The position numbers and the translations under genes were made by a program. A stretch of DNA of 64,000 nucleotides from Candidatus Sulfuritelmatomonas gaucii (lineage in GTDB: Bacteria > Acidobacteriota > Terriglobia > Terriglobales > Acidobacteriaceae). Of the stretch, positions 25,823 through 33,968 are shown one piece after another. The notes beneath the pieces are model-generated. The model had not been told where the DNA came from and made no database searches. It worked only from the letters and a program-made list of their open reading frames with translations. The first letter of the stretch is position 1; each line of letters begins with the position of its first letter. The stretch spans positions 1-64,000 of the forward strand of contig OKRB01000120.1 of assembly GCA_900290245.1 (NCBI GenBank), read 5' to 3'.

Positions 25823-26881
25823 TCACCTCGCGTAGCGGGAAGCATGTTGCCATTGGTCTGGAATTGCCGCGAGGAAAGCGTCATCCTGAATCAAACTGCT
25901 ACTGCACATTTGCTGCTCAATCCAGCGATAAGTCTTTTCCATGCCAACGCGAAGTCGCGTGGAAGGCTCCCACCCCAGACGCTCGAGAATCATGTTGTTG
26001 TCGCTATTGCGCCCGTTCACGCCCTTGGGCGCTTTCAGATCATAGGTACGCCTGAGCCGGACGTTGGCGATTTCTTCTACCACGTCGACCAGTTCATTGA
26101 TGGTGACCAGCTCGCTGGAGCCGAGATTGATCGGCTCTGCAATGTCGCTGTTCATGATCCTAAGAGTCCCTTCAACGCAATCGTCGATGAACATAAAGCT
26201 GCGCGTCTGCTGGCCGTCGCCCCAGATATTGATTTCGTGGCGTCCTGACAATTTGGCTTCAATCACTTTCCGGCAGATTGCTGCCGGCGCCTTCTCGCGG
26301 CCTCCCGTCCAGGTTCCATGGGGGCCATATACGTTGTGATAACGGGCCACGCGACAGGTGATGCCGAAATCCTCTTCGAAGTGCCGGCACATTCTTTCGC
26401 TGAACAGCTTCTCCCAACCGTAACCGTCCTCCGGCATGGCCGGATAGGCATCTGACTCCTTCAGAGCGACCACATTCGGATCGGTTTGCTTGTCAGCGTT
26501 GTAAACGCACGCTGAAGATGAATAGAAGTAGCGGCTGACTCCGCACTGCCTGGCAGCAATCAGGGCATGGGTGCTGGCGAGGACGTTGAGCATGCAAAGC
26601 GCCTTGTTGTTCTGGATAAATCCCATTCCGCCCATATCTGCGGCGAGCTGATAAACATGGTCTGCTCCGCGTACGGCCTCAAGGCAGTTCTGCCTTTCGC
26701 TCAGATCGAGAGTCAGGTTCTCGACGCAGGAGGTTGCCTGGTACCAGTCCTCAACTGGTTTGATGTCCACCGCGCGAATAACCTGAACGCCGCGCTTCTG
26801 GAGGCCTTTGACGAGGTGGCCGCCGATGAAACCACCGGCTCCCAAAACCACGGCGCGTGGTACTTGAACTGTGCTTTTCAA
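25823..26881 (-). CDS. GDP-mannose 3,5-epimerase homologue
   Basis: 352 residues, extended SDR epimerase. NAD loop GAGGFIG (14-20). The catalytic residues fall at constant offset from the plant enzyme: C125, Y154-x3-K158 and K197 correspond to C145, Y174, K178 and K217. Long stretches match the family: AADMGGMGFIQ, GYGWEKLFSERMCRHFEEDF, YHNVYGPHGTW, GGREKAPAAICRK. The reaction converts GDP-mannose to GDP-L-galactose (and GDP-L-gulose). In this setting it most likely supplies L-galactose for the exopolysaccharide, or the donor for a tailoring glycosyltransferase. Start is TTG 26881 with GGAGGA six bases upstream; the ATG just before it is out of frame. First gene of an operon with ribB. Confidence 0.9.
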   Translation of the reverse strand: MKSTVQVPRAVVLGAGGFIGGHLVKGLQKRGVQVIRAVDIKPVEDWYQATSCVENLTLDLSERQNCLEAVRGADHVYQLAADMGGMGFIQNNKALCMLNVLASTHALIAARQCGVSRYFYSSSACVYNADKQTDPNVVALKESDAYPAMPEDGYGWEKLFSERMCRHFEEDFGITCRVARYHNVYGPHGTWTGGREKAPAAICRKVIEAKLSGRHEINIWGDGQQTRSFMFIDDCVEGTLRIMNSDIAEPINLGSSELVTINELVDVVEEIANVRLRRTYDLKAPKGVNGRNSDNNMILERLGWEPSTRLRVGMEKTYRWIEQQMCSSSLIQDDAFLAAIPDQWQHASRYAR

Positions 26882-26968
26882 GTCATCTCCTCCAGGGAGT
26901 GAGGTAGAGGCGCGGACCGGGATGCGAGCTTTTGGCCCGTTTACCCGTTCCAGGGTCCAACTGAATGA

Positions 26969-27021
26969 ACTGTACCGGCTGGAGAATGCGGAGTTGTCAG
27001 CGCACCGTCATCCGATTGTCA
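26969..27021 (-). promoter_or_regulatory. 11-base direct-repeat promoter of the epimerase-ribB operon
   Basis: Plus-strand TGTCA (26995), CGTCA (27006) and TGTCA (27017) are spaced by 11. Exactly 20 bases downstream on the transcribed strand is TACAGT (26969-26974). The epimerase TTG start is at 26881, giving a leader of about 80 bases. Confidence 0.75.
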
Positions 27022-27131
27022 TAAACCTTTGATCATGGCTTCGCCATCGAGACGGCCGGGGTCGTCACCGCAATAAAGGCGCACGAAAAAAGTCGCATCT
27101 GCGGGCAAATGCCGACAGCTGGCAACACTCA

Positions 27132-27851
27132 TTAATAAGTTGATTGGGAATGCGTGTCGTAAGGATCGCCGAATTTGTTGTTATGCGTCATGCTTCCGGG
27201 CTTCGCCACGGGAGCGCTGACAGATCCAAGATCCACGTCGTGGGAATTGAAATGTACATTACGGCTCAGGCCGTCAAGAACCGATTGAGGCACACCCTCG
27301 ATCCAAAAATGCAGCTTGTAATCGCCGGGTGGAATATTCGGCAGAGCGAACGAGTCGTTTGCGTCAGCAATTGCGTAGAGTGGCGTGGAGAGCGCCACGA
27401 TGACGGCACTCATCTCCGGATGGATATTGCAAAAGATGTAGGAAACACCTTCGCGCGAGAACGTAACCGACTTGCTCGAGCCAGCCTCATAGAGACCCAG
27501 ATCGAACCGTTTCCCTTGAAACAGAGAGAAGACATTGTGGAAGAATGGATCGGCGTTGGGAAACTCGACCATGCTCCCAACGGGGATCACCTGCAAGTGC
27601 GGAATGAAGGTTCGATTTTTTTGCAGCAAGGTGTAGTGCCCTTGGGAAACAAAGGGAAGAGCGGGAGTTCCCGGCAAGGGCACAAGCCAAATGACGGCAG
27701 GCACAGCGCGATGATGCCCAGGCAAGGACGAGACAACCCGCAAATGCAGGTCCAGCCCAGATTTCTCGCTCGGCCGATCCTGGGCGCAAATCATCCCAGG
27801 CACGATCGCAACGACGCAAAGCAGCCAACTGCCGAATTTCCGTACTTTCAT
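27132..27851 (-). CDS. Exported type-1 copper cupredoxin-like protein
   Basis: 239 residues with a signal peptide (to about CAQ, residue 24). A beta-sandwich with VEFPNADPFFHNVFS (H105) and SYIFCNIHPEMSAVI (C141, H144, M147) supplies the His-Cys-His-Met ligands of a blue copper site in the C-x2-H-x2-M spacing of short-loop cupredoxins. After it comes a regulatory-like beta domain (DANDSFALPNIPPGDYKLHFWIEG). Similar proteins are annotated as methylamine-utilisation-like or plastocyanin-like. It probably carries electrons in the periplasm. Last gene of the regulator-kinase-porin operon; its ATG overlaps the preceding stop as TGATG. Confidence 0.85.
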   Translation of the reverse strand: MKVRKFGSWLLCVVAIVPGMICAQDRPSEKSGLDLHLRVVSSLPGHHRAVPAVIWLVPLPGTPALPFVSQGHYTLLQKNRTFIPHLQVIPVGSMVEFPNADPFFHNVFSLFQGKRFDLGLYEAGSSKSVTFSREGVSYIFCNIHPEMSAVIVALSTPLYAIADANDSFALPNIPPGDYKLHFWIEGVPQSVLDGLSRNVHFNSHDVDLGSVSAPVAKPGSMTHNNKFGDPYDTHSQSTY

Positions 27852-29461
27852 CAGAACTTGTACCCCGCCCCCACACCGATGATATTGCTCTCAGAGGGAA
27901 GGCCCTCCACGGGAAAGCTCTCGAGACGCCGGTATTCGAGCGAGAACAGCAAATATGCGCTGGGGCTGTAGATGACGTTGCCGGCGAACGTGCGATTTCG
28001 CGCCAGATTCTGCACCATCGGCTCGTCGTAAAGATAGTAACGCCGTAATTGACCAGCAACGACGTTGTCCGTTCCGTAGGCTCCGTTGAACTCGAGGCGC
28101 TCGCTGACTTTCTCCTTAAGCTGCGCCCATCCGCCCACGTCGTCGAGCGGGTGGAAGTAGTAGCCCCCGGTGATGGGGTTCAGGCTGTACGCAAAGTCCT
28201 TGTAGGCGCCACCGCCGAGGCCGCCGAGGGCCAGGCCCCGATAGAAACTTCCTGTGAATTGCAGACGCGCAAACAGCAGCAGTCGCGCATCGGCAGTCGC
28301 CGCCCATGAATCGAAGCTTCGCCCCAGCGAACTTTGGTGGGGGGCGAAATATCCACCCACGCCAAAATGATTACGATTCTCATTGCGAACCGAGCCAAGT
28401 ACCGCAATCCGCGCCTCCGCCCCCGGCTTCGAGGTCCGCTCCGTGCTGTTGGGTGGGGTGGTGCCGTTGGGTGGCGTGGTCGTCGAGGTTGAAGAAGGCG
28501 CGACCGCGGGCGTCAGCGGCGCGTCTCCCGGATCAATTAGAGCCGCCTGCAGCTGCACGCTGCGCGAGTTGACGGGACCAAGGCTGCCGCTCACGACCGC
28601 TTGCGGATTCCATGTCCACAGGTTGCCCGACCACGCCAGCGCGGGCTCGGCCAGGGCCGTTAGCGACGTTGGCTCTTCAGGGCTGATGATCGGACGATCA
28701 AGCGCAAAATATGCTTGCGTCTTATTCCAGTAGAGGCCGGCATGAGCCGTGCGGAGCCGCAGCATTGCCGCAGTCGGAGTGTAGTAGCCGGAGTAACTCG
28801 CTGGCGACGTACTCGAGGCTTGACTCCCATAGAAGTCCACACGGAGATCGGCAAAGCTTCGCGCACCGAATAAATGAGGCCCCTCTGCGTCAAAGCCAAG
28901 CATCGTTTGCTTGATTGAAGCTCCGGCGCTTCCTGTGCCCGGGACAGCCACGGAAGGAGTTGCCGGCGTATCGACACCGCCTCTGTTCACGAAGCCGTTC
29001 AGAAGCAGCATGCCTGTAATCTTCACCAAATACTTCGACTCGCTTTCCACCTTGGACTGTGCTTGAGTCGCAATTTCCGATTCTTCAACCGACTGATGTT
29101 CCTGCATCTCCTCAATTGCAGAATTCATTGATTGTGCCGCGGTTTGCGCCGGCGCGGATGACGATTCGTCGGCAGAACCAGAAGGCGATGCGTTTCCTGA
29201 AGGCGCCGGATCCTGCGACATCTCTCGTTGCAAATCGATGAGTTGCTTCCGCATTTCGTTTAATTCGCGCTGCGACTCATCAACCAGCGCCTGCGTTTTC
29301 GCCATCGCATCGGTCAGTTGCTGAATTCGCTGAGAAACGGTCTCGGGTGCCTGGGCGCGAACCAATTGCGCTGAAATGAGAAGCGCGGCCAGCAGTGGCG
29401 CCGCTTTCCAGCCGCTGCGGTGGCTCATCTCAGAATTCCAATTTCGCTTAACTCCGGACAT
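27851..29461 (-). CDS. Outer-membrane porin-like protein with N-terminal coiled coil
   Basis: About 536 residues from ATG 29461 (ATG 29428 is an alternative). Signal peptide (LLAALLISAQLVRAQ) is followed by a short heptad coiled coil (ISQ/LTDAMAKTQALVDESQRELNEM region, about 50-85), a Ser/Pro/Ala linker and about 400 residues of alternating beta-strand pattern ending in Phe. Coiled coil plus barrel recalls Slp/OprP-type porins in which the helix contacts peptidoglycan. There is a Pro/Thr-rich insert (STSTTTPPNGTTPPNSTE). It is made with the sensor kinase (14-base overlap) and the cupredoxin. Function unknown beyond an outer-membrane barrel. Confidence 0.75.
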   Translation of the reverse strand: MSGVKRNWNSEMSHRSGWKAAPLLAALLISAQLVRAQAPETVSQRIQQLTDAMAKTQALVDESQRELNEMRKQLIDLQREMSQDPAPSGNASPSGSADESSSAPAQTAAQSMNSAIEEMQEHQSVEESEIATQAQSKVESESKYLVKITGMLLLNGFVNRGGVDTPATPSVAVPGTGSAGASIKQTMLGFDAEGPHLFGARSFADLRVDFYGSQASSTSPASYSGYYTPTAAMLRLRTAHAGLYWNKTQAYFALDRPIISPEEPTSLTALAEPALAWSGNLWTWNPQAVVSGSLGPVNSRSVQLQAALIDPGDAPLTPAVAPSSTSTTTPPNGTTPPNSTERTSKPGAEARIAVLGSVRNENRNHFGVGGYFAPHQSSLGRSFDSWAATADARLLLFARLQFTGSFYRGLALGGLGGGAYKDFAYSLNPITGGYYFHPLDDVGGWAQLKEKVSERLEFNGAYGTDNVVAGQLRRYYLYDEPMVQNLARNRTFAGNVIYSPSAYLLFSLEYRRLESFPVEGLPSESNIIGVGAGYKF

Positions 29462-31325
29462 TTTCATCTGGGAACACCTGCTCATGACGCTCGGACCCCC
29501 GTGCATCGGCCTCGTCCTGCACCGGATGATCCCGCGCCACTTTCAGTTGAAAAATTGTTTCACCAGGACGGCTGCTCACCAGGACAACTTCTCCGCTATG
29601 CTCCAAAGCAATACAATGCGCGAGGGTCAGGCCCAACCCTGTTCCCTTTTGCTTGCCTTCACTCACGAAGGGGTCGAAGAGGCTCTCGCGAATGGTTCCG
29701 GGAACTCCTGGGCCATTGTCGGTGACGCTAACCACCATTTGGCGCTCGTGGGTTTCGAGCGTAACTGCGACCCTGGCCGCAAGGCCCATGGCGCGAGCCG
29801 ATTGACAGGCATTGAGAAGCAGATTGGAAACCGCTCTCTCGATCTGCTTCCCGTCGGCTGAGACAGCCGTTTCCGCGGGGTCGCCATAACGTGTCACGAT
29901 CGTCACTCCCTCAGCATCAGGGTGCGTGCGAACCAGCGCTGTTGCCCGCTCGACCAGCGTCGCCATCAGTTCCGGCTGCCTCCTGACGCTGTTGCCGGTG
30001 CGGCTGAAAATCAAAAGCGACTCGATCATCTCGGTGGTTCCATTCACCGCTGCGCGGATTTCTCCAAAGATCTCACCGCGCTCCTTTGGAGAGAACCGGT
30101 CGGAAGCGAGAAACTCGGCGTTGGCATAAATCGCTGCCAGGTAATGGCGCAGGTCGTGAGAGACCGAACTCGCCATCCGGCCGATAGTGGCCAGCCGTTC
30201 GGATTCAACCACTTTTTCGTTAGCTTTTTGAATTTCGCTCCGCATGCCGGAAAAGGCCTTGCTCAGTTCTCGCACCTCCTGAGTGCCGTGAAGCGGCACG
30301 TGGTATCCCACATCGCCCAGTCCGAAGGCGTGAACGCTTCTGGAGAGTTCTTCGAGGGGATGCGTCACCAGCCACGAGACGATCATCATCAGCGCCGTCC
30401 CGGACAGCAGGGCCAGAAGACCGACAATCAACACCATTCTGTCAATGCGGTTGATCGAGCGTTCTGCCGGCTCGTAGGATTTGAGGACAACCAACTGCAA
30501 TGGAGAGGTCGCAGTCGATGACAGATCGTTTCGCGCGAAGAGGAAACGCGTGTCGCCGAGGTTTATTGTTGCCGGAGTTCGCGACGCGCTGGAGAAAAGC
30601 GGAGATTGCCGCGCCAGGCTCGCCTGTACTTCGGGCGCCAGGGTGCTGGCTACAATTTGGCCCGCGCTCAGGAAGACAACCTCGACACCTGTCGGCTGGC
30701 TGATCTCCCGCACCGTGCGCTCCACCGAAACCCCGGTCACGACGTATCCCAGCAGCGTTCCTTCCTGCTCGCTGCCGAAATAAAGCGGACGCACCGTGCA
30801 GGCGTAGAGCGAACCGCCAGCAATCAGGTAGTGCCTGCCCGGCGAGGCAAGCAGGGTTTTCAGACCCTGCCCAAGCGTTGCGCCGGTACTGGCGTTGTTT
30901 GAAAAGACTGCGATCATGCGTCCTGCGGGGTCGGTCAAAACAAAAAGATCCGCGCCGCTCAAGCCCCAGAACCCCGCAGCCCCATTCTGGATGGTAAGAT
31001 CGTCGCCGCTGGTCATCAGCGCCTTCAAGGTCGGCAATTCCGCGAGGAGCGCATTTTCCCGCTCCAGCGTTTGCAACCTTTCGCCTTGCATAATCTGGAA
31101 GGCAGCGACCGAGTGATCCAGGTCTCGCGAGAGATCGTCCGTCACTTGATTGAGCAATTGGTGGCGAATAAGCAGCAGGCTCAGCCCAGTGACAACGGCA
31201 ATTACCAAAGCCATCGCCACCACGAGAAGAACATGAGTTCGCGCGCCAAGCTTTTCCTGCACGTGTGCTACTCCGGTAGAACCGTCGTTCGCCGGGGGAT
31301 GATGGGGGAACTCGTCAGGGGACAA
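29448..31325 (-). CDS. Sensor histidine kinase with periplasmic domain and HAMP
   Basis: 625 residues. Membrane segment about 31-53, a periplasmic region of about 245 residues with a Cache-like pattern (ADLFVLTDPAGRMIAVFSNN, EGTLLGYVVTGVSVER), second membrane segment about 297-320, HAMP (320-370), HisKA with phospho-acceptor H390 in SSVSHDLRHYLA, and a complete HATPase: NLLLNACQSA (N box), VTDNGPGVP (G1), FDPFVSEGKQKGTGLGLTLAH (F and G2 boxes). It overlaps the regulator gene by 11 bases, so it is its cognate kinase. The ligand is unknown; Cache domains usually bind small organic molecules. It is not clearly a PhoR, which normally has PAS and no large periplasmic part. Confidence 0.92.
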   Translation of the reverse strand: MSPDEFPHHPPANDGSTGVAHVQEKLGARTHVLLVVAMALVIAVVTGLSLLLIRHQLLNQVTDDLSRDLDHSVAAFQIMQGERLQTLERENALLAELPTLKALMTSGDDLTIQNGAAGFWGLSGADLFVLTDPAGRMIAVFSNNASTGATLGQGLKTLLASPGRHYLIAGGSLYACTVRPLYFGSEQEGTLLGYVVTGVSVERTVREISQPTGVEVVFLSAGQIVASTLAPEVQASLARQSPLFSSASRTPATINLGDTRFLFARNDLSSTATSPLQLVVLKSYEPAERSINRIDRMVLIVGLLALLSGTALMMIVSWLVTHPLEELSRSVHAFGLGDVGYHVPLHGTQEVRELSKAFSGMRSEIQKANEKVVESERLATIGRMASSVSHDLRHYLAAIYANAEFLASDRFSPKERGEIFGEIRAAVNGTTEMIESLLIFSRTGNSVRRQPELMATLVERATALVRTHPDAEGVTIVTRYGDPAETAVSADGKQIERAVSNLLLNACQSARAMGLAARVAVTLETHERQMVVSVTDNGPGVPGTIRESLFDPFVSEGKQKGTGLGLTLAHCIALEHSGEVVLVSSRPGETIFQLKVARDHPVQDEADARGSERHEQVFPDENVRS

Positions 31326-32052
31326 ATTTGTATCCCGCGCCGTAAATCGTAAGCAGATGCTTCGGATTGGTCGGGTCCGGCTCCAGCTTTTGGCGCAACT
31401 TCAGGATTTGATTGTCCACCGTTCTTGTAGTCGGATAAAAATTGTATCCCCAAACTTCATTGAGCAACACGTCGCGCGTCAGGACCCGCTCGGCATTGTC
31501 GGTGAAGAACTTGAGTAGCTTGAATTCGTGCGCCGTCAGAACGACCGGCTTGCCCGCGCGCCGCACTGTCATCTTTTTAAAGTCGACTTCGCAATCGCCA
31601 AAACGATAAACCGTCTGCACGGGCGGTTTGCGCTGGCGGCGAATGGCCGCTTGCACTCGCGCCGTCAGCTCCCGCGGGCTGAAAGGCTTGGTCACGTAGT
31701 CGTCTGCGCCGATTTCAAGCAGCAGCACTTTGTCGGCGACTTCAGAAATGGCGCTCAGCACGATAATCGGAGTCTCGGCGGAAAGTTGCTTGAAGATCTT
31801 GCACAGCTCTCTGCCCGAGATATTCGGCAGGATCAGGTCAAGCACGACGGCAATGGGACGCTCGTTGCGAAAGAGATCGAGCCCGGTCTGTCCGTCTCCG
31901 GCGACGACGGTGGTGTAGTGCTCCTGAGCGAAGGTTCTCTCAAGCGTCCGCTGCATGCGCGGATCATCCTCGACAATGAGAATAGTACCGAGAGAAGCCG
32001 TGGTCGTTACATCGCTTTGCGATTCCATTGCCAATTCAGTGCCAGGCGTCAT
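31315..32052 (-). CDS. OmpR/PhoB-family response regulator
   Basis: About 245 residues from ATG 32052; a TTG two codons earlier is less likely because GGAAAGGG lies seven bases before the ATG. Receiver: acidic pocket VEDD, phospho-acceptor in VVLDLILPN (D72), VLSA, and DDYVTKPF. C-terminal winged helix: LTAHEFKLLKFF, RVLTRDVLLNEVWG, RTVDNQILKLRQKLE and TIYGAGYKFVP, the PhoB/OmpR DNA-binding fold that binds head-to-tail on 10-11-base direct repeats. It is the best candidate in this window for the protein reading the ten repeated promoters, although its own upstream region lacks a complete copy. Confidence 0.93.
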   Translation of the reverse strand: MTPGTELAMESQSDVTTTASLGTILIVEDDPRMQRTLERTFAQEHYTTVVAGDGQTGLDLFRNERPIAVVLDLILPNISGRELCKIFKQLSAETPIIVLSAISEVADKVLLLEIGADDYVTKPFSPRELTARVQAAIRRQRKPPVQTVYRFGDCEVDFKKMTVRRAGKPVVLTAHEFKLLKFFTDNAERVLTRDVLLNEVWGYNFYPTTRTVDNQILKLRQKLEPDPTNPKHLLTIYGAGYKFVP

Positions 32053-32227
32053 GATCAAGCCCTTTCCTGCCTTATTGTCATCGATTCAACCATGAATCCG
32101 GGCAAAAAATCGCTAAAAATTACAATGGGATGACAATCGTGCGGGCAGAATGGTTCCACGAATCTCACACTTAGGGAACTTGTTTCTCGATCGAAAGGCC
32201 GGCATGGACGCGAGGAACGGCGGCGTT

Positions 32228-33436
32228 CTAACGGTCGGCCACGCCGTTGATCAGGACAACAGACCATAGCGGCAAAAGAAGGTCGAAGGCGTCGGCCTCG
32301 GCCAGGCCACGCACCGCGACGAAGATCAGGATGCAGACAAATGGAACCTTCATTGCGGGCACGGGAAGCCTGCGCAGTTGCCGAAACAAACTGCCGTAGA
32401 TACCGACCAGGATCAAAACGCCTGTCGCGCCATAAGCATAAAACTGCTGCAGAACTTCGTTTTCCGCGTGCCGCGCTTCGAACATCTCATTTCCGAACGG
32501 CGGCACGACTTTCCACCAGGAATCAAAGCCGTGTCCGATCCACGGGGTCCATGCGTGGTCCGTTGCCGCAGTCGCCACATAGAGCCAGATCGCGGTGCGG
32601 CCTGTGAAGGTTTCGGCCTGGTTGCCGGCGGTTGTGTAGATTTCGTAATAAGCCTCGAACAACCCCCAAAACGCCAAGGTAAGCAACAGAGCGCCACTCA
32701 TGAGGAGCATCCTTGTTTTCCGGCTCATCGATCGATCCAGAACGACCAGGAATATTTCGCTCACCACAAACGCGGCGAGCGTGGCCTTACTCAAGCTGCG
32801 AATGAGAGTAATCGCCAGGAAAAGCTTCGCCAGTCTCCATCGGCCATGCTCGCTGCGAGTCAAATACTGTGCGAAGAAGATAGCGAAGGCGCAGAGATTC
32901 CCAATTTCATTTGTGTTGAAGAACTGTTCATCGCCAAGACGCAGATCAGCTGGCGTCGGCATGATCCAGGCAATCAAGGCCAGCAGACAGGTGCTCCAGA
33001 TGAACCCGCGCATGATGGAATGCGCGTCATCGACTCTCGCATCGCGGCGAAGCAGCAGGGCGACGTTCGCCACATCAATCACCAATCCCAGCCAATACGC
33101 GATGGAATCCGGTAACGACGCAGTTTCACTCCACGCCAAGCTCAGGCCGGAGAACGTGAGGAATATGAGCACCCAGAGAATTCCCGGCAGTCGCAGCGTC
33201 GAAGCGAGTGTGCGTTGGCCGGCGCCAAGCGAATCGAAGCAAACCAGACCAAACAGAAGCAGATCGAGGCCGATGCTTACCGCGGTTCCCGTGCTCGGTT
33301 CCACGCCGAAGACCCGCACCGCAAGAAGCACAATGCAAAGGCGGAAAGAGAAGAAGAAGCCAACGGCGAACGCCAGGGGTCTTGCTTCCGTTCGCCTGAA
33401 CGCCGCTGCTTCCGATATGGCGATCTCTGCTTCCAC
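32228..33436 (-). CDS. O-antigen ligase / Wzy-type polymerase
   Basis: 402 residues with about ten membrane segments. The family signature (PF04932) lies in the large loop region: FTGRTAIWLYVATAATDHAW followed by WIGHGFDSWW, then the acidic/His part EARHAENEVLQQFYAYGATG. ARTAIW-type Arg and the His of the loop are those used by Wzy and WaaL. The exopolysaccharide operon at 5-14 kb has Wzx, Wzz and export parts but no polymerase, so this gene probably supplies Wzy although it lies 18 kb away in an operon with CuA and cytochrome c genes under the same promoter type. Start GTG 33436 with GAGGGG close upstream; a slightly later start is possible. Confidence 0.88.
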   Translation of the reverse strand: MEAEIAISEAAAFRRTEARPLAFAVGFFFSFRLCIVLLAVRVFGVEPSTGTAVSIGLDLLLFGLVCFDSLGAGQRTLASTLRLPGILWVLIFLTFSGLSLAWSETASLPDSIAYWLGLVIDVANVALLLRRDARVDDAHSIMRGFIWSTCLLALIAWIMPTPADLRLGDEQFFNTNEIGNLCAFAIFFAQYLTRSEHGRWRLAKLFLAITLIRSLSKATLAAFVVSEIFLVVLDRSMSRKTRMLLMSGALLLTLAFWGLFEAYYEIYTTAGNQAETFTGRTAIWLYVATAATDHAWTPWIGHGFDSWWKVVPPFGNEMFEARHAENEVLQQFYAYGATGVLILVGIYGSLFRQLRRLPVPAMKVPFVCILIFVAVRGLAEADAFDLLLPLWSVVLINGVADR

Positions 33437-33450
33437 AACCCCTCGTTACG

Positions 33451-33498
33451 GCTCAGGCTTCGTTCCGCTTAGGTCTCATTCCGCTCAGGCCTCGTTCA
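33451..33498. repeat. Three tandem 16-base repeats before the ligase gene
   Basis: Units GCTCAGGCTTCGTTCC (33451-33466), GCTTAGGTCTCATTCC (33467-33482) and GCTCAGGCCTCGTTCA (33483-33498) differ at one to four positions. They fill the gap between the cytochrome c stop codon (included in the last unit) and the ligase start, with a partial unit before them. They may be a recent slippage product or an mRNA element. Confidence 0.8.
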
Positions 33499-33966
33499 GT
33501 GTGTATACATGTCGGGCACTCCCTGGCTGCCGGCCGGCGGCAGGTGGCGCAGATACCTGATAATCGACCAGAGTTCATCGTCGCTCAGCGTGTCCTTTGA
33601 GCCGGGCATGCCGGAAGGCCAGATGCCGTTGTCGAGAATCCATTTCAACTGCCCGTCGGTGTAACTCTGTACATCACGCGAAGCGAGCGATGGAATCGGC
33701 GGCGAAATGTGATTTGCAAACGGGACGCCTGTATTCTGGCCATCCATCCCGTGGCACGCGACACAATAGTGCGAAAACGCTTCTTTGCCGTCCGCGAGCG
33801 TTGCGGCGTCGTCAGGCAGCGGGTCCTTCGCTTTCTTGTTGCCGATCAGAAAATGGTGCTTGGAGAAGTTCATGATCGCCGTCTCCGCCTTCCCGGGACG
33901 CGTAGCCTTGCAACCGCACGCGCCGGCCAGCAAAACGGCGGCAAACGAAAGAAAGAGCCTCCGCAC
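33496..33966 (-). CDS. Lipoprotein-like c-type cytochrome
   Basis: 156 residues from GTG 33966, two bases after the CuA stop; the longer upstream frame overlaps the CuA gene and is spurious. The signal RRLFLSFAAVLLAGACGC has Cys where a lipobox would be cleaved, so a membrane-anchored lipoprotein is likely. Haem motif HYCVACHG (C-x2-C-H) and axial Met in SGMPGSKDTLSDDELW give a class I cytochrome c of the cytochrome-c-oxidase-donor type. It is co-transcribed with the CuA protein and likely exchanges electrons with it at the periplasmic face. Confidence 0.9.
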   Translation of the reverse strand: MRRLFLSFAAVLLAGACGCKATRPGKAETAIMNFSKHHFLIGNKKAKDPLPDDAATLADGKEAFSHYCVACHGMDGQNTGVPFANHISPPIPSLASRDVQSYTDGQLKWILDNGIWPSGMPGSKDTLSDDELWSIIRYLRHLPPAGSQGVPDMYTH

Positions 33967-33968
33967 CG

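Noticed and set aside
32076..32135. Possible repeat promoter before the OmpR-type regulator (TGTCA at 32076, TTACA/TGACA at 32120 and 32131)
   Set aside because: The pair faces away from the regulator, the single unit has no partner on the 11-base grid, and no TAnnnT box stands 20 bases downstream of either.
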